The notes below the pieces were generated by a model, which saw nothing but the letters and a program-made list of their open reading frames with translations, searched no databases and was not told the DNA's origin. Below are positions 34,041 to 43,182 of a stretch of 64,000 nt of DNA, piece by piece. The position numbers and the translations under genes are program-made. The DNA is taken from assembly GCA_019218445.1 (NCBI GenBank), contig JAHUUM010000005.1, positions 1 through 64,000 of the forward strand, given 5' to 3'. Source of the DNA: Weeksellaceae bacterium TAE3-ERU29. GTDB lineage: Bacteria > Bacteroidota > Bacteroidia > Flavobacteriales > Weeksellaceae. Position 1 is the stretch's first letter. Every line of letters begins with the position of its first letter.

Positions 34041-34619
34041 ATTATGAAATTTTCAATATACATAAAGCGAATTTAGTATATTATTAATGAATATACATAT
34101 TATTTTTAAATTAATTATTATAATTTATTTCGTAATATCTCTCATGAATTTTATTCTATATCTTCCTTGTATTTATTTATTAAATTTTTAGCTTATTCTT
34201 TTATAAATAATATTTTATTAGACATAACTTTAACTTTTTATTTTTTATATTAATCGCTAACTCTATTGCTTTGTCTTTTTGTTTAAGATTATCTATATAA
34301 TCATCTTTTCATAGAGAGGAATAAAGCTATAACAATAATATTAAAACAAAAATATTTTACTTTTAAAACTTTGTAGCCATGATTTTTTATAAACAAAGAG
34401 TAAAGAAGATAAAAATAAAGAAATGATACCGAGTCTTGAATTAATAATATTTTTATCGTTGATTTAACATCTTTATATTAATTTAAAAGATTTAAATGCT
34501 TTGTTTTTTTGAAGAATAACAAAAATATTCTATAGATAAATTAATTTATATTTTATTTAAATTCAGATTTATTTACTTAAAGAAAACATTCAGTTAACAT
34601 TAAATTAAAGTTTTCCTTT
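34041..34619. other. AT-rich gap, possibly decayed coding DNA
   Basis: About 580 bp with no intact gene on either strand. On the minus strand, 34201-34305 is an open stretch of 34 codons and a stop with no start codon (DDYIDNLKQKDKAIELAINI...), which could be a remnant. No RNA gene or strong hairpin is visible. Confidence 0.4.
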
Positions 34620-34628
34620 TATTTTTGC
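34620..34628 (+). promoter_or_regulatory. -7 promoter element of the phosphate permease gene
   Basis: TATTTTTGC, matching TAnnTTTG, 22 bp before the ATG at 34651. Confidence 0.5.
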
Positions 34629-34650
34629 CGATATTATTATAAACCATTTT

Positions 34651-36939
34651 ATGGAAAATTTATATATTTTTATTGTAGGTCTTTTATTTTGTTTAGCCAT
34701 TTTTGATTTGGTTGTAGGTGTTTCTAATGATGCCGTAAACTTTCTAAACTCAGCAATTGGGTCTAAAGCCGCAAAATGGCGGACAATTATGATTATTGCC
34801 AGTGTAGGTATTATGCTGGGTGCTATGACTTCCGGAGGAATGATGGAAGTTGCCCGAAAAGGTATTTTCAATCCTCAGCATTTCTACTTTGAGGAAATTA
34901 TGGTATTATTTTTAGCCGTAATGGTAACAGACATTATTTTATTAGATATTTTCAATACTTTAGCCTTGCCTACTTCCACAACCGTTTCTATTGTATTTGA
35001 GATACTTGGAGCATCACTGGCACTTGCTACCATAAAAGTATTAAAAGGAGGCTTACCAATGACTTATTTATTCAATCATGATAATCCTGATGCAGGAATT
35101 ATTGGTTTTATGAACTGGGCAAAAGCAGGTGAAATAGTTTCGGGTATTTTACTATCTGTTGTAATAGCCTTTACTATAGGAGCTATTGTTCAATTTATCT
35201 CAAGATTTCTTTTCTCTTTTGAGTATCAAAAGAAAATGAAATTTTTAGGGTCTATTTTTACAGGGATAGCACTTACTGCTTTGTCTTATTTCTTATTATT
35301 TAAAGGAATGAAAAACATCTCTATTCCTGCTGTAGTAGATTTTATACATGCGATAGACCAGCATTTAATTTACTTCGGAATTGGAGCTGTTATATTATTT
35401 TCTGTAATAACATTTATTATTCAGAAATTCAATAAGAACCCTCTTAAAATTGTTGTTCTTTTTGGTACATTCTCTTTAGCAATGGCATTTGCAGGAAACG
35501 ATTTAGTAAACTTTATTGGTGTTCCTATTGCAGGATGGCAATCATATAATATATGGGCCTCTTCTGGAGTATCACCTGAAGCATTACAAATGACAGGTTT
35601 AGCAGGGAAAGTAGAAACCCCTTATCTTTTATTAGTAGGAGCAGGAGTTGTTATGACTCTTACACTTTGGTTTTCTAAAAAAGCTCGTTCTGTAACCGAA
35701 ACAGAGGTGAAATTAGGAGCTCAAAATGAGGTAGATGAAAGATTTAAACCAAATATTGTTGCCAGAGGAATTGTCAATACTACTACTGCACTTAATAAAG
35801 GTTTTACAACTATAATGCCTAAAATGGTAACAAATCAGATATCTAAAAGATTTAAACCTGTAGACTTTATAGAAAGTAATGAAGAGGTAGCTCATTTTGA
35901 TTTAATTAGAGCTTCTGTTAACTTATTAACCGCTGCTATTTTAATTTCTGCTGCTACAAGTATGAAATTGCCATTATCTACTACCTATGTTTCTTTCATG
36001 GTAGCTATGGGTACATCTTTGGCAGATAGAGCTTGGGGAAGAGAAAGTGCTGTATATCGTGTTGCCGGAGTTATGAATGTCATTGGCGGTTGGTTTTTAA
36101 CAGCTATTATCGCATTATCTGTTGCTGCTATTGGTGCTTGTATTATGTACTTCGGAGGTTTATATGGTATCATATTATTAGTATCGGTAGTTGCTTTTGT
36201 TATCTACAAATCGTCTAAGCACCATGCAATTTCTTTAAAAAGAAAGAAATATTCTGAAAGTAAAACCAGCATCAACTATAAAGATGTAGACCAAACAATG
36301 ATACATTTAACAGATAATGTATATGAAGCATTAAGTGATATTAAAAAAATCATTAAACTTACTGATAGCGGAATTTCTAAAGAAAGTAAAAAAGATTTAA
36401 AAAAGGCTAATGAAACTTTAGTTCAGTTGCACGAAGAATATGCAATGGTAAAAAGTGGATTGTTTAAAATTATAAAGAAAAATAAATCAGACGAGAGTAC
36501 TTCTGCTCAATTATATTTACTTACTTATGACTTAATGCAAGATATGTTGCAAAGTGTAGATTTAATTGTAGATTCAGCGACTACTCACGTAAAAAACAAT
36601 CACAAACCTTTAACAGCAGATCAATACAAGAATTTAAATGAAATTAAGAATCAACTTGATAAATATTTAAATTTCTTACAGACGGTTATACAAAACGGAG
36701 ATTTCTCCCAAAGAAATTTAGATGAAATTAAAATCTTAAAAGGTATATTCTTAAAACAAATAGAAAATGCTACAAGTGAACAAATAAATGGAGTTATGCA
36801 TAAGCAATATGGCTTTAAAAATACTTCTCTTTACTTTACCCTACTATTAGAGCTAAAAGATTTAGTAGCTGTTGCCGCTCGATTTGTTAAACTATATTCA
36901 AGAATATATAAGGAAGGAAAAATAACTAAACTTAGATAA
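34651..36939 (+). CDS. PiT-family inorganic phosphate permease with C-terminal PhoU-like domain
   Basis: 762 residues. The first about 530 residues are membrane helices carrying the two PiT signatures, VGVSNDAVNFLNSAIGS at about residue 25 and AFAGNDLVNFIGVPIAG at about 287, which form the phosphate path with H+ or Na+ coupling. The last about 220 residues are cytoplasmic and helical (residues 540-750), resembling PhoU/DUF47 regulators that in other species are separate proteins. The fusion is common in the Bacteroidota. It is transcribed alone and ends at a strong terminator. Confidence 0.93.
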   Translation: MENLYIFIVGLLFCLAIFDLVVGVSNDAVNFLNSAIGSKAAKWRTIMIIASVGIMLGAMTSGGMMEVARKGIFNPQHFYFEEIMVLFLAVMVTDIILLDIFNTLALPTSTTVSIVFEILGASLALATIKVLKGGLPMTYLFNHDNPDAGIIGFMNWAKAGEIVSGILLSVVIAFTIGAIVQFISRFLFSFEYQKKMKFLGSIFTGIALTALSYFLLFKGMKNISIPAVVDFIHAIDQHLIYFGIGAVILFSVITFIIQKFNKNPLKIVVLFGTFSLAMAFAGNDLVNFIGVPIAGWQSYNIWASSGVSPEALQMTGLAGKVETPYLLLVGAGVVMTLTLWFSKKARSVTETEVKLGAQNEVDERFKPNIVARGIVNTTTALNKGFTTIMPKMVTNQISKRFKPVDFIESNEEVAHFDLIRASVNLLTAAILISAATSMKLPLSTTYVSFMVAMGTSLADRAWGRESAVYRVAGVMNVIGGWFLTAIIALSVAAIGACIMYFGGLYGIILLVSVVAFVIYKSSKHHAISLKRKKYSESKTSINYKDVDQTMIHLTDNVYEALSDIKKIIKLTDSGISKESKKDLKKANETLVQLHEEYAMVKSGLFKIIKKNKSDESTSAQLYLLTYDLMQDMLQSVDLIVDSATTHVKNNHKPLTADQYKNLNEIKNQLDKYLNFLQTVIQNGDFSQRNLDEIKILKGIFLKQIENATSEQINGVMHKQYGFKNTSLYFTLLLELKDLVAVAARFVKLYSRIYKEGKITKLR

Positions 36940-36973
36940 TAATATTTAGTGTTTTTAATATTACTCAAATGAA

Positions 36974-37008
36974 AAAAAGCTATCTCAATAAATTTGAGAT
37001 GGCTTTTT
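36974..37008 (+). terminator. intrinsic terminator after the phosphate permease gene
   Basis: A 15-bp stem AAAAAGCTATCTCAA/TTGAGATGGCTTTTT with one G-T pair, followed by T residues. Confidence 0.85.
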
Positions 37009-37100
37009 TATTTTGCTCGTATTCCCTTGTTATTAAAAAGTCTCAGAGCGTTTTTGTGGGTATTGAATACTTTCTTTTTATAATCTTAAGCAATTATTAT

Positions 37101-37775
37101 TTAAAAATAATTAGCTACATCAAACAAATTGTCTAAGACAATATCCGGATGATATACAGATATAGGTTCATTATAATTATAACCATAAGTAAGTCCAATA
37201 GAATTCATTTTTGCATTTTGAGCTGCTAAAATATCATTCTTGGAATCTCCTACCATAATTGCTTTTTCCGGTAAAACGTTTAACTCTTCACACACATGCA
37301 AAAGTGGTTCTGGGTTTGGCTTTTTAGTTGGTAGAGAATCTGCTCCTATCCATAAACTAAAAAACTGTTTTATCCCGATAAACTCTAATAAAGGTTCAAT
37401 AAAATCAAATGGCTTATTAGTTACAATTGCCATTTTTATATTACGCTCTCTTAATAGATTCAAAGTATCTATTACTCCTTTATAAGCATAAGTATTTATA
37501 GTTAAATTATTTTTGTAATTTTTTAAATAAACAGTCATCACATCAGAAAAATCCAATGCTTTCTCTTCTCCTTTTTCTTTAAAAGCCGCCTCTAAAGCTC
37601 TTTCCATTAACTTTTCTGCACCATTCCCCACCCAGGCACGAATTTTATCTTCATTAAAATTAGGTAAAGAAAGTTCGGTTAAAGTATCGTTTACACCAAG
37701 TGTAATATCGGGAACACTATCAATTAAAGTCCCATCTAAATCGAATATAAAAAGTTCTTTGTTAGATAAATTCAT
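37101..37775 (-). CDS. gph: HAD-family phosphatase, phosphoglycolate phosphatase type
   Basis: 224 residues. The HAD nucleophile motif FDLDGTLIDS opens the protein; AIVTNKP is motif II, KPNPEPLL supplies the Lys, and MVGDSKNDILAA is motif IV. The helical cap between motifs I and II is of the Gph/PGP type. It would remove phosphate from 2-phosphoglycolate or related small molecules; HAD substrate prediction is loose. The start overlaps the stop of the DUF2059 gene by 4 bp (ATGA), so the two are coupled. Confidence 0.88.
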   Translation of the reverse strand: MNLSNKELFIFDLDGTLIDSVPDITLGVNDTLTELSLPNFNEDKIRAWVGNGAEKLMERALEAAFKEKGEEKALDFSDVMTVYLKNYKNNLTINTYAYKGVIDTLNLLRERNIKMAIVTNKPFDFIEPLLEFIGIKQFFSLWIGADSLPTKKPNPEPLLHVCEELNVLPEKAIMVGDSKNDILAAQNAKMNSIGLTYGYNYNEPISVYHPDIVLDNLFDVANYF

Positions 37776-38212
37776 TTCTGATTATTTTTTTGTTTTATTG
37801 CTGATAGTTCCTCTACTATTTCCTGAGCTATTTTCAGTCCCCATTGTTGTCCTGCCTGCATAGATTCCACAGAAACTTGTGGTGTTACTTTTCTTACTTT
37901 TTGACCGATTGGTGTTTTATAAAATTTAACTAATTGATCTATTTCTGCTTCAGTATAGTATTTATCATAAACGGGTACAATAAGATTTATCAATTCATTT
38001 GTATCTATTTTATTTTTAAATTTGTCCCAATAAGATTGAGGAACATTCGGGTACTGTGCTTTTACTTGCTCTATCAAAACAGGCAACATTTGCTTCATTG
38101 AATCCGTTGCACCCATAAGTTCTAATAACTCTTTTGTCTTAACCTCTTTTGAAGTCTGTGCATTTACATTTACAAAAAAGCAAACAGATGCAATAAGTAA
38201 TAATTTTTTCAT
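37772..38212 (-). CDS. secreted DUF2059 protein
   Basis: 146 residues with signal peptide MKKLLLIASVCFFVNVNA. The mature helical domain has the DUF2059 pattern: LMGATDSMKQMLPVLIEQ, YDKYYTEAEIDQLVKFYKTPIGQKVRK. Function unknown. It lies upstream of and overlaps gph, and follows speB after 30 bp, so all three may share a transcript. Confidence 0.85.
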   Translation of the reverse strand: MKKLLLIASVCFFVNVNAQTSKEVKTKELLELMGATDSMKQMLPVLIEQVKAQYPNVPQSYWDKFKNKIDTNELINLIVPVYDKYYTEAEIDQLVKFYKTPIGQKVRKVTPQVSVESMQAGQQWGLKIAQEIVEELSAIKQKNNQK

Positions 38213-38242
38213 AATAATTAATTTTCTATAAAGATAGATATT

Positions 38243-39091
38243 CTATTTTGTAAACTGATATGCCAACATTTTATAATATAGTTTAGCTGCTAAAAAGTCT
38301 GATGATTTTTCATTTTCATTCGGTGCTAACTCTACAATATCAAATCCAACAACATTTTTTTGTTGAATTACTTTTTTCAATAATTTTAAGGTAGGATACC
38401 ACTCTAAACCTCCCGGCTCCGGTGTTCCCGTAGACGGACAAATTGAGGGATCAAACCCGTCTAAATCTATTGTAATATAAACAGGATTATCTCCTAATCT
38501 ATTAAATACATCTTCTATCCAATTTGGATTCTCTGCAATTTCATGAGCAAAAAATACATTCTCTCTTTTTAAATATTGTACCTCATCGGTATCCATACTT
38601 CTTATCCCTACTTGTACTAAATGTTGTGTCTCATTTGCCTCAAAAACAGCACATGCATGATTGCATTTACTTCCATGATACTCTGGTCTTAAATCTGTAT
38701 GAGCATCAAACTGAAGTACTGTAATGTTTCCATATTTTTCACCAAAAGCTCTGATACTTCCTATCGAAATTGAATGCTCTCCACCAAAAAGTGTAACAAA
38801 TTTATCATCATCCAAATACTTTTTCACTCTATCATGAACAGCTTCTGCCATAGCCTCCGGCGTAGAATCCTCAGTAACAGGATTATCTAAAAATATACCA
38901 TGTTTATAAGGCTCTGATTGGGTTTCTATATCATAAATCTCCATGTTATCTGAGGCGTCTAAAAAAGCCTCCGGACCTTTATCAGCTCCTTTTACCCAGG
39001 TACTTGTGCCATCATACGGAACGGGAATTAATACGGCTTTTGCTGTTTCATACTTTCCGTATTTTTCCTCTACTCCTGCAAATATTCTCAT
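38243..39091 (-). CDS. speB: agmatinase / ureohydrolase family
   Basis: 282 residues. The dinuclear manganese ligands are visible: GGEHS, FDAHTDLR, and TIDLDGFDPSICPSTGTPEPGG. The length and the SICPSTGTPEPGG segment favour agmatinase (agmatine to putrescine and urea) over arginase, though guanidinobutyrase or related activities cannot be excluded. No arginine decarboxylase gene is in this window. It has a -7 element at 39122-39129. Confidence 0.85.
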   Translation of the reverse strand: MRIFAGVEEKYGKYETAKAVLIPVPYDGTSTWVKGADKGPEAFLDASDNMEIYDIETQSEPYKHGIFLDNPVTEDSTPEAMAEAVHDRVKKYLDDDKFVTLFGGEHSISIGSIRAFGEKYGNITVLQFDAHTDLRPEYHGSKCNHACAVFEANETQHLVQVGIRSMDTDEVQYLKRENVFFAHEIAENPNWIEDVFNRLGDNPVYITIDLDGFDPSICPSTGTPEPGGLEWYPTLKLLKKVIQQKNVVGFDIVELAPNENEKSSDFLAAKLYYKMLAYQFTK

Positions 39092-39121
39092 GTTAATTTT
39101 GTTATTTTAGTTTTACAATGC

Positions 39122-39129
39122 CAAAAATA
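39122..39129 (-). promoter_or_regulatory. -7 promoter element of speB
   Basis: Minus-strand TATTTTTG, 30 bp before the start codon. Confidence 0.45.
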
Positions 39130-39182
39130 AAGTATATATCTGTATTTATTAAATATTTTCACTTTATTCTGCTTTTAAATAT

Positions 39183-39210
39183 AAAAAGCCACCCAAAAGG
39201 TGGCCTTTTT
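39183..39210 (-). terminator. terminator after gapA
   Basis: Stem AAAAAGCCACC/GGTGGCCTTTTT with one bulged G, 20 bp past the gapA stop codon. Confidence 0.8.
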
Positions 39211-39229
39211 ATTACTATTTACGTAACTA

Positions 39230-40234
39230 TTATAAATTAGCAAAATACTCTAAAGTACGAATTAATTGAGCTGTATAAGACATCTCATTATCGTACCAAG
39301 AAACTGTTTTTACTAATTGTTTATCACCTACAGTCATTACTTTAGTTTGAGTAGCATCAAATAAAGAACCGTAAGTAATACCTACTACGTCAGAAGAAAC
39401 GATTGGGTCTTCTGTATATCCGTAAGAATCATTAGCAGCTTCTTTCATAGCAGCATTGATTTCTTCTACAGATGTTTTCTTTTCTAAAACAGTTACTAAC
39501 TCAGTTAAAGATCCTGTTGGAGTTGGAACACGCTGAGCAGCTCCGTCTAATTTTCCGTTTAATTCAGGAATTACTAAACCAATTGCTTTAGCTGCACCTG
39601 TAGAGTTAGGAACGATGTTTACCGCTGCTGCACGAGCTCTACGGAAATCTCCTTTTCTGTGTGGAGCATCTAATGTGTTTTGGTCTCCAGTATAAGCGTG
39701 GATTGTAGTCATTAAACCTTCTACAATTCCAAATTTATCGTTTAATACTTGAGCCATTGGAGCTAAACAGTTTGTAGTACAAGATGCACCTGAAATAACT
39801 GTTTCGTCACCTTTTAAAATGTCGTGGTTCACATTAAATACTACTGTAGGAACATCATTTCCTCCAGGAGCTGAAATCACAACTCTTTTTGCTCCTCCTT
39901 TTAAGTGCAATTCTGCTTTTTCTTTTGTAGCAAAGAAACCTGTACACTCTAATACAATATCAACTCCTAAATCACCCCAAGGTAATTCTTCCGGATTTGG
40001 ATTCGCTAAAACTTTAACTTCTTTTCCGTTTACTTTAAAAGCACCATCTAATACTTCTACATCTCCGTTAAAACGTCCTTGTGTAGAATCATATTTTAAT
40101 AAGTGAGCTAATTGTTTTGAGTCTGTTAAATCATTGATTGCTACCACTTCTAATCCTTCAACTTCTTGAATTCTACGAAATGCTAAACGACCAATACGTC
40201 CAAAACCATTGATACCAACTTTTACATTTGCCAT
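39230..40234 (-). CDS. gapA: glyceraldehyde-3-phosphate dehydrogenase
   Basis: 334 residues. Phosphorylating, glycolytic enzyme. GFGRIGRL at residues 10-17 and Asp35 in AINDLTD indicate NAD use; the catalytic Cys is C152 in SCTTNC; the His lies in HAYTGDQ. Other segments ([17 protein letters not shown]) are canonical. It begins 43 bp after the pfkA stop, so the two glycolytic genes form a likely operon, and it ends at a terminator. Confidence 0.97.
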   Translation of the reverse strand: MANVKVGINGFGRIGRLAFRRIQEVEGLEVVAINDLTDSKQLAHLLKYDSTQGRFNGDVEVLDGAFKVNGKEVKVLANPNPEELPWGDLGVDIVLECTGFFATKEKAELHLKGGAKRVVISAPGGNDVPTVVFNVNHDILKGDETVISGASCTTNCLAPMAQVLNDKFGIVEGLMTTIHAYTGDQNTLDAPHRKGDFRRARAAAVNIVPNSTGAAKAIGLVIPELNGKLDGAAQRVPTPTGSLTELVTVLEKKTSVEEINAAMKEAANDSYGYTEDPIVSSDVVGITYGSLFDATQTKVMTVGDKQLVKTVSWYDNEMSYTAQLIRTLEYFANL

Positions 40235-40277
40235 AATAATTATTTATTTAATATTAATTTAATTTGTTTTTTATTCT

Positions 40278-41264
40278 TTAACGAGCAAGCATTTCTGCTA
40301 CTCTAATTAGTTCTACATCTATTTCATTATGTTCTTGAATAGCCTCTTCAAAAGGAGTATAAACTATTTTATTGCTTCTTATTCCTGCCATTAAGTTTGT
40401 TTTTCCTGCTATTAATCCTTCTACTGCAGCAATACCTAAACGGCTGGCTAACACTCGGTCTGCACAACTCGGCATTCCTCCTCTTTGTATATGCCCCAAA
40501 ACAGTCACTCTAATATCATAGGTAGGATATTTGATTTTAGTAAATTTTGCTATATCATAAATATTACCTAATTCTTCTCCTTCTGCTACAACTACAATAC
40601 TGGATGATTTACCTTTTATTTGTCCCTTATCCAATGCTCTAAACATTTCTTCTATTTCATCCTTTCTTTCAGGAATTAAAATGTCTTGAGCCCCTGCAGC
40701 TATTCCACTGTTTAAAGCAATAAACCCTGCATCTCTACCCATAACCTCTATAAAGAAAACTCGGTTATGTGATTGTGCTGTATCTCTAATTTTATCTATT
40801 GCTTCTACTACAGTATTTAATGCAGTATCATAACCAATCGTATAATCCGTTCCGAAAATATCATTATCTATAGTTCCGGGAATACCAATTACAGGAATAC
40901 CAAATTCTTCATGAAATATTTTAGCTCCGGTAAAAGAGCCATCTCCTCCAATAACAACTAAGGCATCTATTTCATTTTTTTGTATATTAGTGAAAGCCTT
41001 TTCTCTTCCTTCTTTAGTTTTAAATTCCATAGAGCGAGCTGTTTTAAGAATCGTCCCCCCTCTATTTATTATATTACTCACACTTCTTGGCCCTAATGCT
41101 ACAATATCATTATTAATTAAGCCTTCATAACCTAATCTTATCCCTTTTGTTTTGATGCCATGATAGTCTGCAGATCTTACTACAGCTCTTAATGCTGCGT
41201 TCATTCCGGGAGCATCACCTCCGGAAGTCATTACTCCAATAGTGTTTATTTTTTTTACCGACAT
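40278..41264 (-). CDS. pfkA: ATP-dependent 6-phosphofructokinase
   Basis: 328 residues. It phosphorylates fructose 6-phosphate. GGDAPGMNAALRAVVR lies at the N-terminus, and GGDGSFTGA has the Gly of ATP-dependent enzymes (PPi enzymes have Asp there). The catalytic segment is PGTIDNDIFGTDYTIG, and MGRDAGFIA and GHIQRGG follow. The length matches bacterial PfkA. First gene of the pfkA-gapA pair, with a -7 element upstream. Confidence 0.97.
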   Translation of the reverse strand: MSVKKINTIGVMTSGGDAPGMNAALRAVVRSADYHGIKTKGIRLGYEGLINNDIVALGPRSVSNIINRGGTILKTARSMEFKTKEGREKAFTNIQKNEIDALVVIGGDGSFTGAKIFHEEFGIPVIGIPGTIDNDIFGTDYTIGYDTALNTVVEAIDKIRDTAQSHNRVFFIEVMGRDAGFIALNSGIAAGAQDILIPERKDEIEEMFRALDKGQIKGKSSSIVVVAEGEELGNIYDIAKFTKIKYPTYDIRVTVLGHIQRGGMPSCADRVLASRLGIAAVEGLIAGKTNLMAGIRSNKIVYTPFEEAIQEHNEIDVELIRVAEMLAR

Positions 41265-41282
41265 ATATTATCTTTAATATTA

Positions 41283-41290
41283 CAAATATA
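41283..41290 (-). promoter_or_regulatory. -7 promoter element of pfkA
   Basis: Minus-strand TATATTTG, 18 bp before the start codon. Confidence 0.5.
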
Positions 41291-41344
41291 ATGAATTTTA
41301 TCGTTTTTAGAATAATTAATAAATATGATTTATTTTATATATTA

Positions 41345-41872
41345 TCATTCTTCTTTTTTCTTCTCTTTTTCAAAATCTAAAGATAACGAATTCACACAAT
41401 ACCTCAGTCCGGTATTTGTAGGCCCATCATTAAAGACGTGTCCTAAATGAGAACCACAATTCCCACATAAAATTTCCATGCGTGTCATTCCATGAGAACG
41501 ATCTAAACGTTCTACTATTTTTCCTTTTTCTATTTCTTCATCAAAGCTTGGCCAACCACAATGACTATCAAACTTAGAAGATGACGAGAATAACTTCTCT
41601 CCACAAGCAGCACATTTATAAACTCCTTCTTCAAAGTGCATATTATATTTTCCGGTAAACGGACGTTCTGTTCCGGCTTCTCTTAAAACATAATATTGCT
41701 CCGGTGTTAATTCTTTCTTCCATTCACTTTCCGGCTTTTCCATTTTGAATATAAATTCTTTCTTCTTCATTTGTGATTTATTTTCTTGTGATTTTACTCT
41801 GTTCTGACAGGATACAATTAAAATAATTGCCATCGCCCCTAACCAAATTCTATTTAGGATAATTTTTTTCAT
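41345..41872 (-). CDS. msrB: exported methionine-R-sulfoxide reductase
   Basis: 175 residues. The N-terminus [22 protein letters not shown] is a lipoprotein signal, so this MsrB repairs oxidised methionines outside the cytoplasm. The zinc site is CAACG and CGNCG; the catalytic Cys is in [17 protein letters not shown] and GHVFNDGP are also conserved. The gene starts 23 bp inside the 3' end of aroB, so the two are co-transcribed, although the functions are unrelated. Confidence 0.93.
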   Translation of the reverse strand: MKKIILNRIWLGAMAIILIVSCQNRVKSQENKSQMKKKEFIFKMEKPESEWKKELTPEQYYVLREAGTERPFTGKYNMHFEEGVYKCAACGEKLFSSSSKFDSHCGWPSFDEEIEKGKIVERLDRSHGMTRMEILCGNCGSHLGHVFNDGPTNTGLRYCVNSLSLDFEKEKKKEE

Positions 41873-43064
41873 AAAAGTTTATTGCATTTTTTATTTCATC
41901 AAAAGTACATTCCTCCCCATAAGGAGAACAATCTCCGATACTGTGAAGCATTACAAATTTCACTTTTCCTGCTTCATTTTTTTTATCATGTAGCATTAAT
42001 TGTTGTAACTCTTCAATAACCGGAATTTCTTTATAAGGAAATATTTCAGAAATATGATAAAATATTTCATCAAACTCCTCTTTACTCAACAATCCCTTTT
42101 GCCAAGATAGGTAGCTTTCTAATACTAAGCCAATTGCTACTGCCTCTCCATGTGTAATATAAGGATCATCTTCTATCTCCTCTTTAAAGGATAAATCTTC
42201 TTCCTCTTCAAAAAATTCTTCTTCAGACTCCTCTAACTCTAAAGCCTCGCCCAAAATATCATCAAAAATTCCTTCTAATTCTAATGGGATATTTTCTCGC
42301 TCCAATTCATATTTGTCATCACCTTCTTCTAAATTTAAATAATAGGTTTCTATGGCATGTCCTATTGTGTGACCTGCATTCAGGATTTTTCTTAAACTCT
42401 GTTCAGTCGGGTCTTGCTCTACCACATTTATTTTTATTTTTACCGAATCCTCTATAGCATCAACAATATTCTCAGGAGTAATTTTTTCTAATTTAGTCAA
42501 GTTTTTCCAATGTTTTTTATCTTGGATTAAACCATGTTTCAGCATTTCTGCAAAACCAGAAATAATTTGTCTTTGTGGTAATGTATTTAAAAAAGCAGGA
42601 TGAATAATCACCATCTGTGGCTGAGCAAAGACGCCTATTTGATTTTTTAAACCTTTATGGTCTATCCCTGTTTTCCCTCCGGCAGAAGCATCTACCATTG
42701 ATAGCAAAGTAGTAGGAATATTTACAAAATCAATTCCTCTTTTATAAATGGAAGCTACAAATCCTCCAAAATCAGTGATAACTCCTCCTCCTAAATTTAT
42801 TAAAAGTCCTTTTCGGTCTACCCCTATTTCACTAAATGTTTCTAAAACAGAATCTACAAAAAAGAGTTGTTTAGAACTTTCTCCCGAAGGAATTTCTATA
42901 AATTCTACATCGTTTAATTTATCGGTATATTCCAACAATTCAGGCAAACAGCAATCGTGTGTATTCTCGTCTACCAAAACTACTATATTGGTGTATTTTT
43001 TATCGTCTATTAATTTATCTAACGCTTGAAATCCGTTCTCAAAATATACGGGTGCTTGTTTCAT
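41850..43064 (-). CDS. aroB: 3-dehydroquinate synthase with a long acidic insertion
   Basis: 404 residues against about 350-360 usual. It converts DAHP to 3-dehydroquinate in the shikimate pathway. NAD-binding [12 protein letters not shown] (91-102) and zinc ligands E173 (FAEMLKHG), H231 (AGHTIGHA) and H305 (THGEAVAIG) are present. In typical enzymes the second and third ligand segments are separated by about 15-20 residues; here there are 74. The extra about 58 residues (about 243-302) are very acidic ([19 protein letters not shown]). The frame is open through it and the motifs resume exactly, so it is a real insert, not a frameshift. Confidence 0.93.
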   Translation of the reverse strand: MKQAPVYFENGFQALDKLIDDKKYTNIVVLVDENTHDCCLPELLEYTDKLNDVEFIEIPSGESSKQLFFVDSVLETFSEIGVDRKGLLINLGGGVITDFGGFVASIYKRGIDFVNIPTTLLSMVDASAGGKTGIDHKGLKNQIGVFAQPQMVIIHPAFLNTLPQRQIISGFAEMLKHGLIQDKKHWKNLTKLEKITPENIVDAIEDSVKIKINVVEQDPTEQSLRKILNAGHTIGHAIETYYLNLEEGDDKYELERENIPLELEGIFDDILGEALELEESEEEFFEEEEDLSFKEEIEDDPYITHGEAVAIGLVLESYLSWQKGLLSKEEFDEIFYHISEIFPYKEIPVIEELQQLMLHDKKNEAGKVKFVMLHSIGDCSPYGEECTFDEIKNAINFYEKNYPK

Positions 43065-43080
43065 TTTCTAATCTTTGCTA

Positions 43081-43088
43081 CAAAAATA
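43081..43088 (-). promoter_or_regulatory. -7 promoter element of aroB-msrB
   Basis: Minus-strand TATTTTTG, 16 bp before the aroB start codon. Confidence 0.5.
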
Positions 43089-43129
43089 AATTATTTAAAA
43101 TATTAAAGCATAAATATAACCTAAAACTA

Positions 43130-43160
43130 TTGCAAAAAATTTAGTAAAAAGCTAAATTTG
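43130..43160 (+). promoter_or_regulatory. promoter of the proline dehydrogenase gene
   Basis: TTG at 43130-43132, a 20-bp spacer and TAAATTTG at 43153-43160, 22 bp before the ATG. Confidence 0.5.
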
Positions 43161-43182
43161 TTTAATTGCTAAATATTACTGA

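Noticed and set aside
34605-34871. Open frame on the minus strand at the start of the phosphate permease gene
   Set aside because: It is antisense to the PiT signature region, which is unmistakably coding on the plus strand.
41850-43064. Frameshift or fusion in aroB
   Set aside because: The reading frame stays open and the motifs on both sides of the acidic segment are in the same frame.
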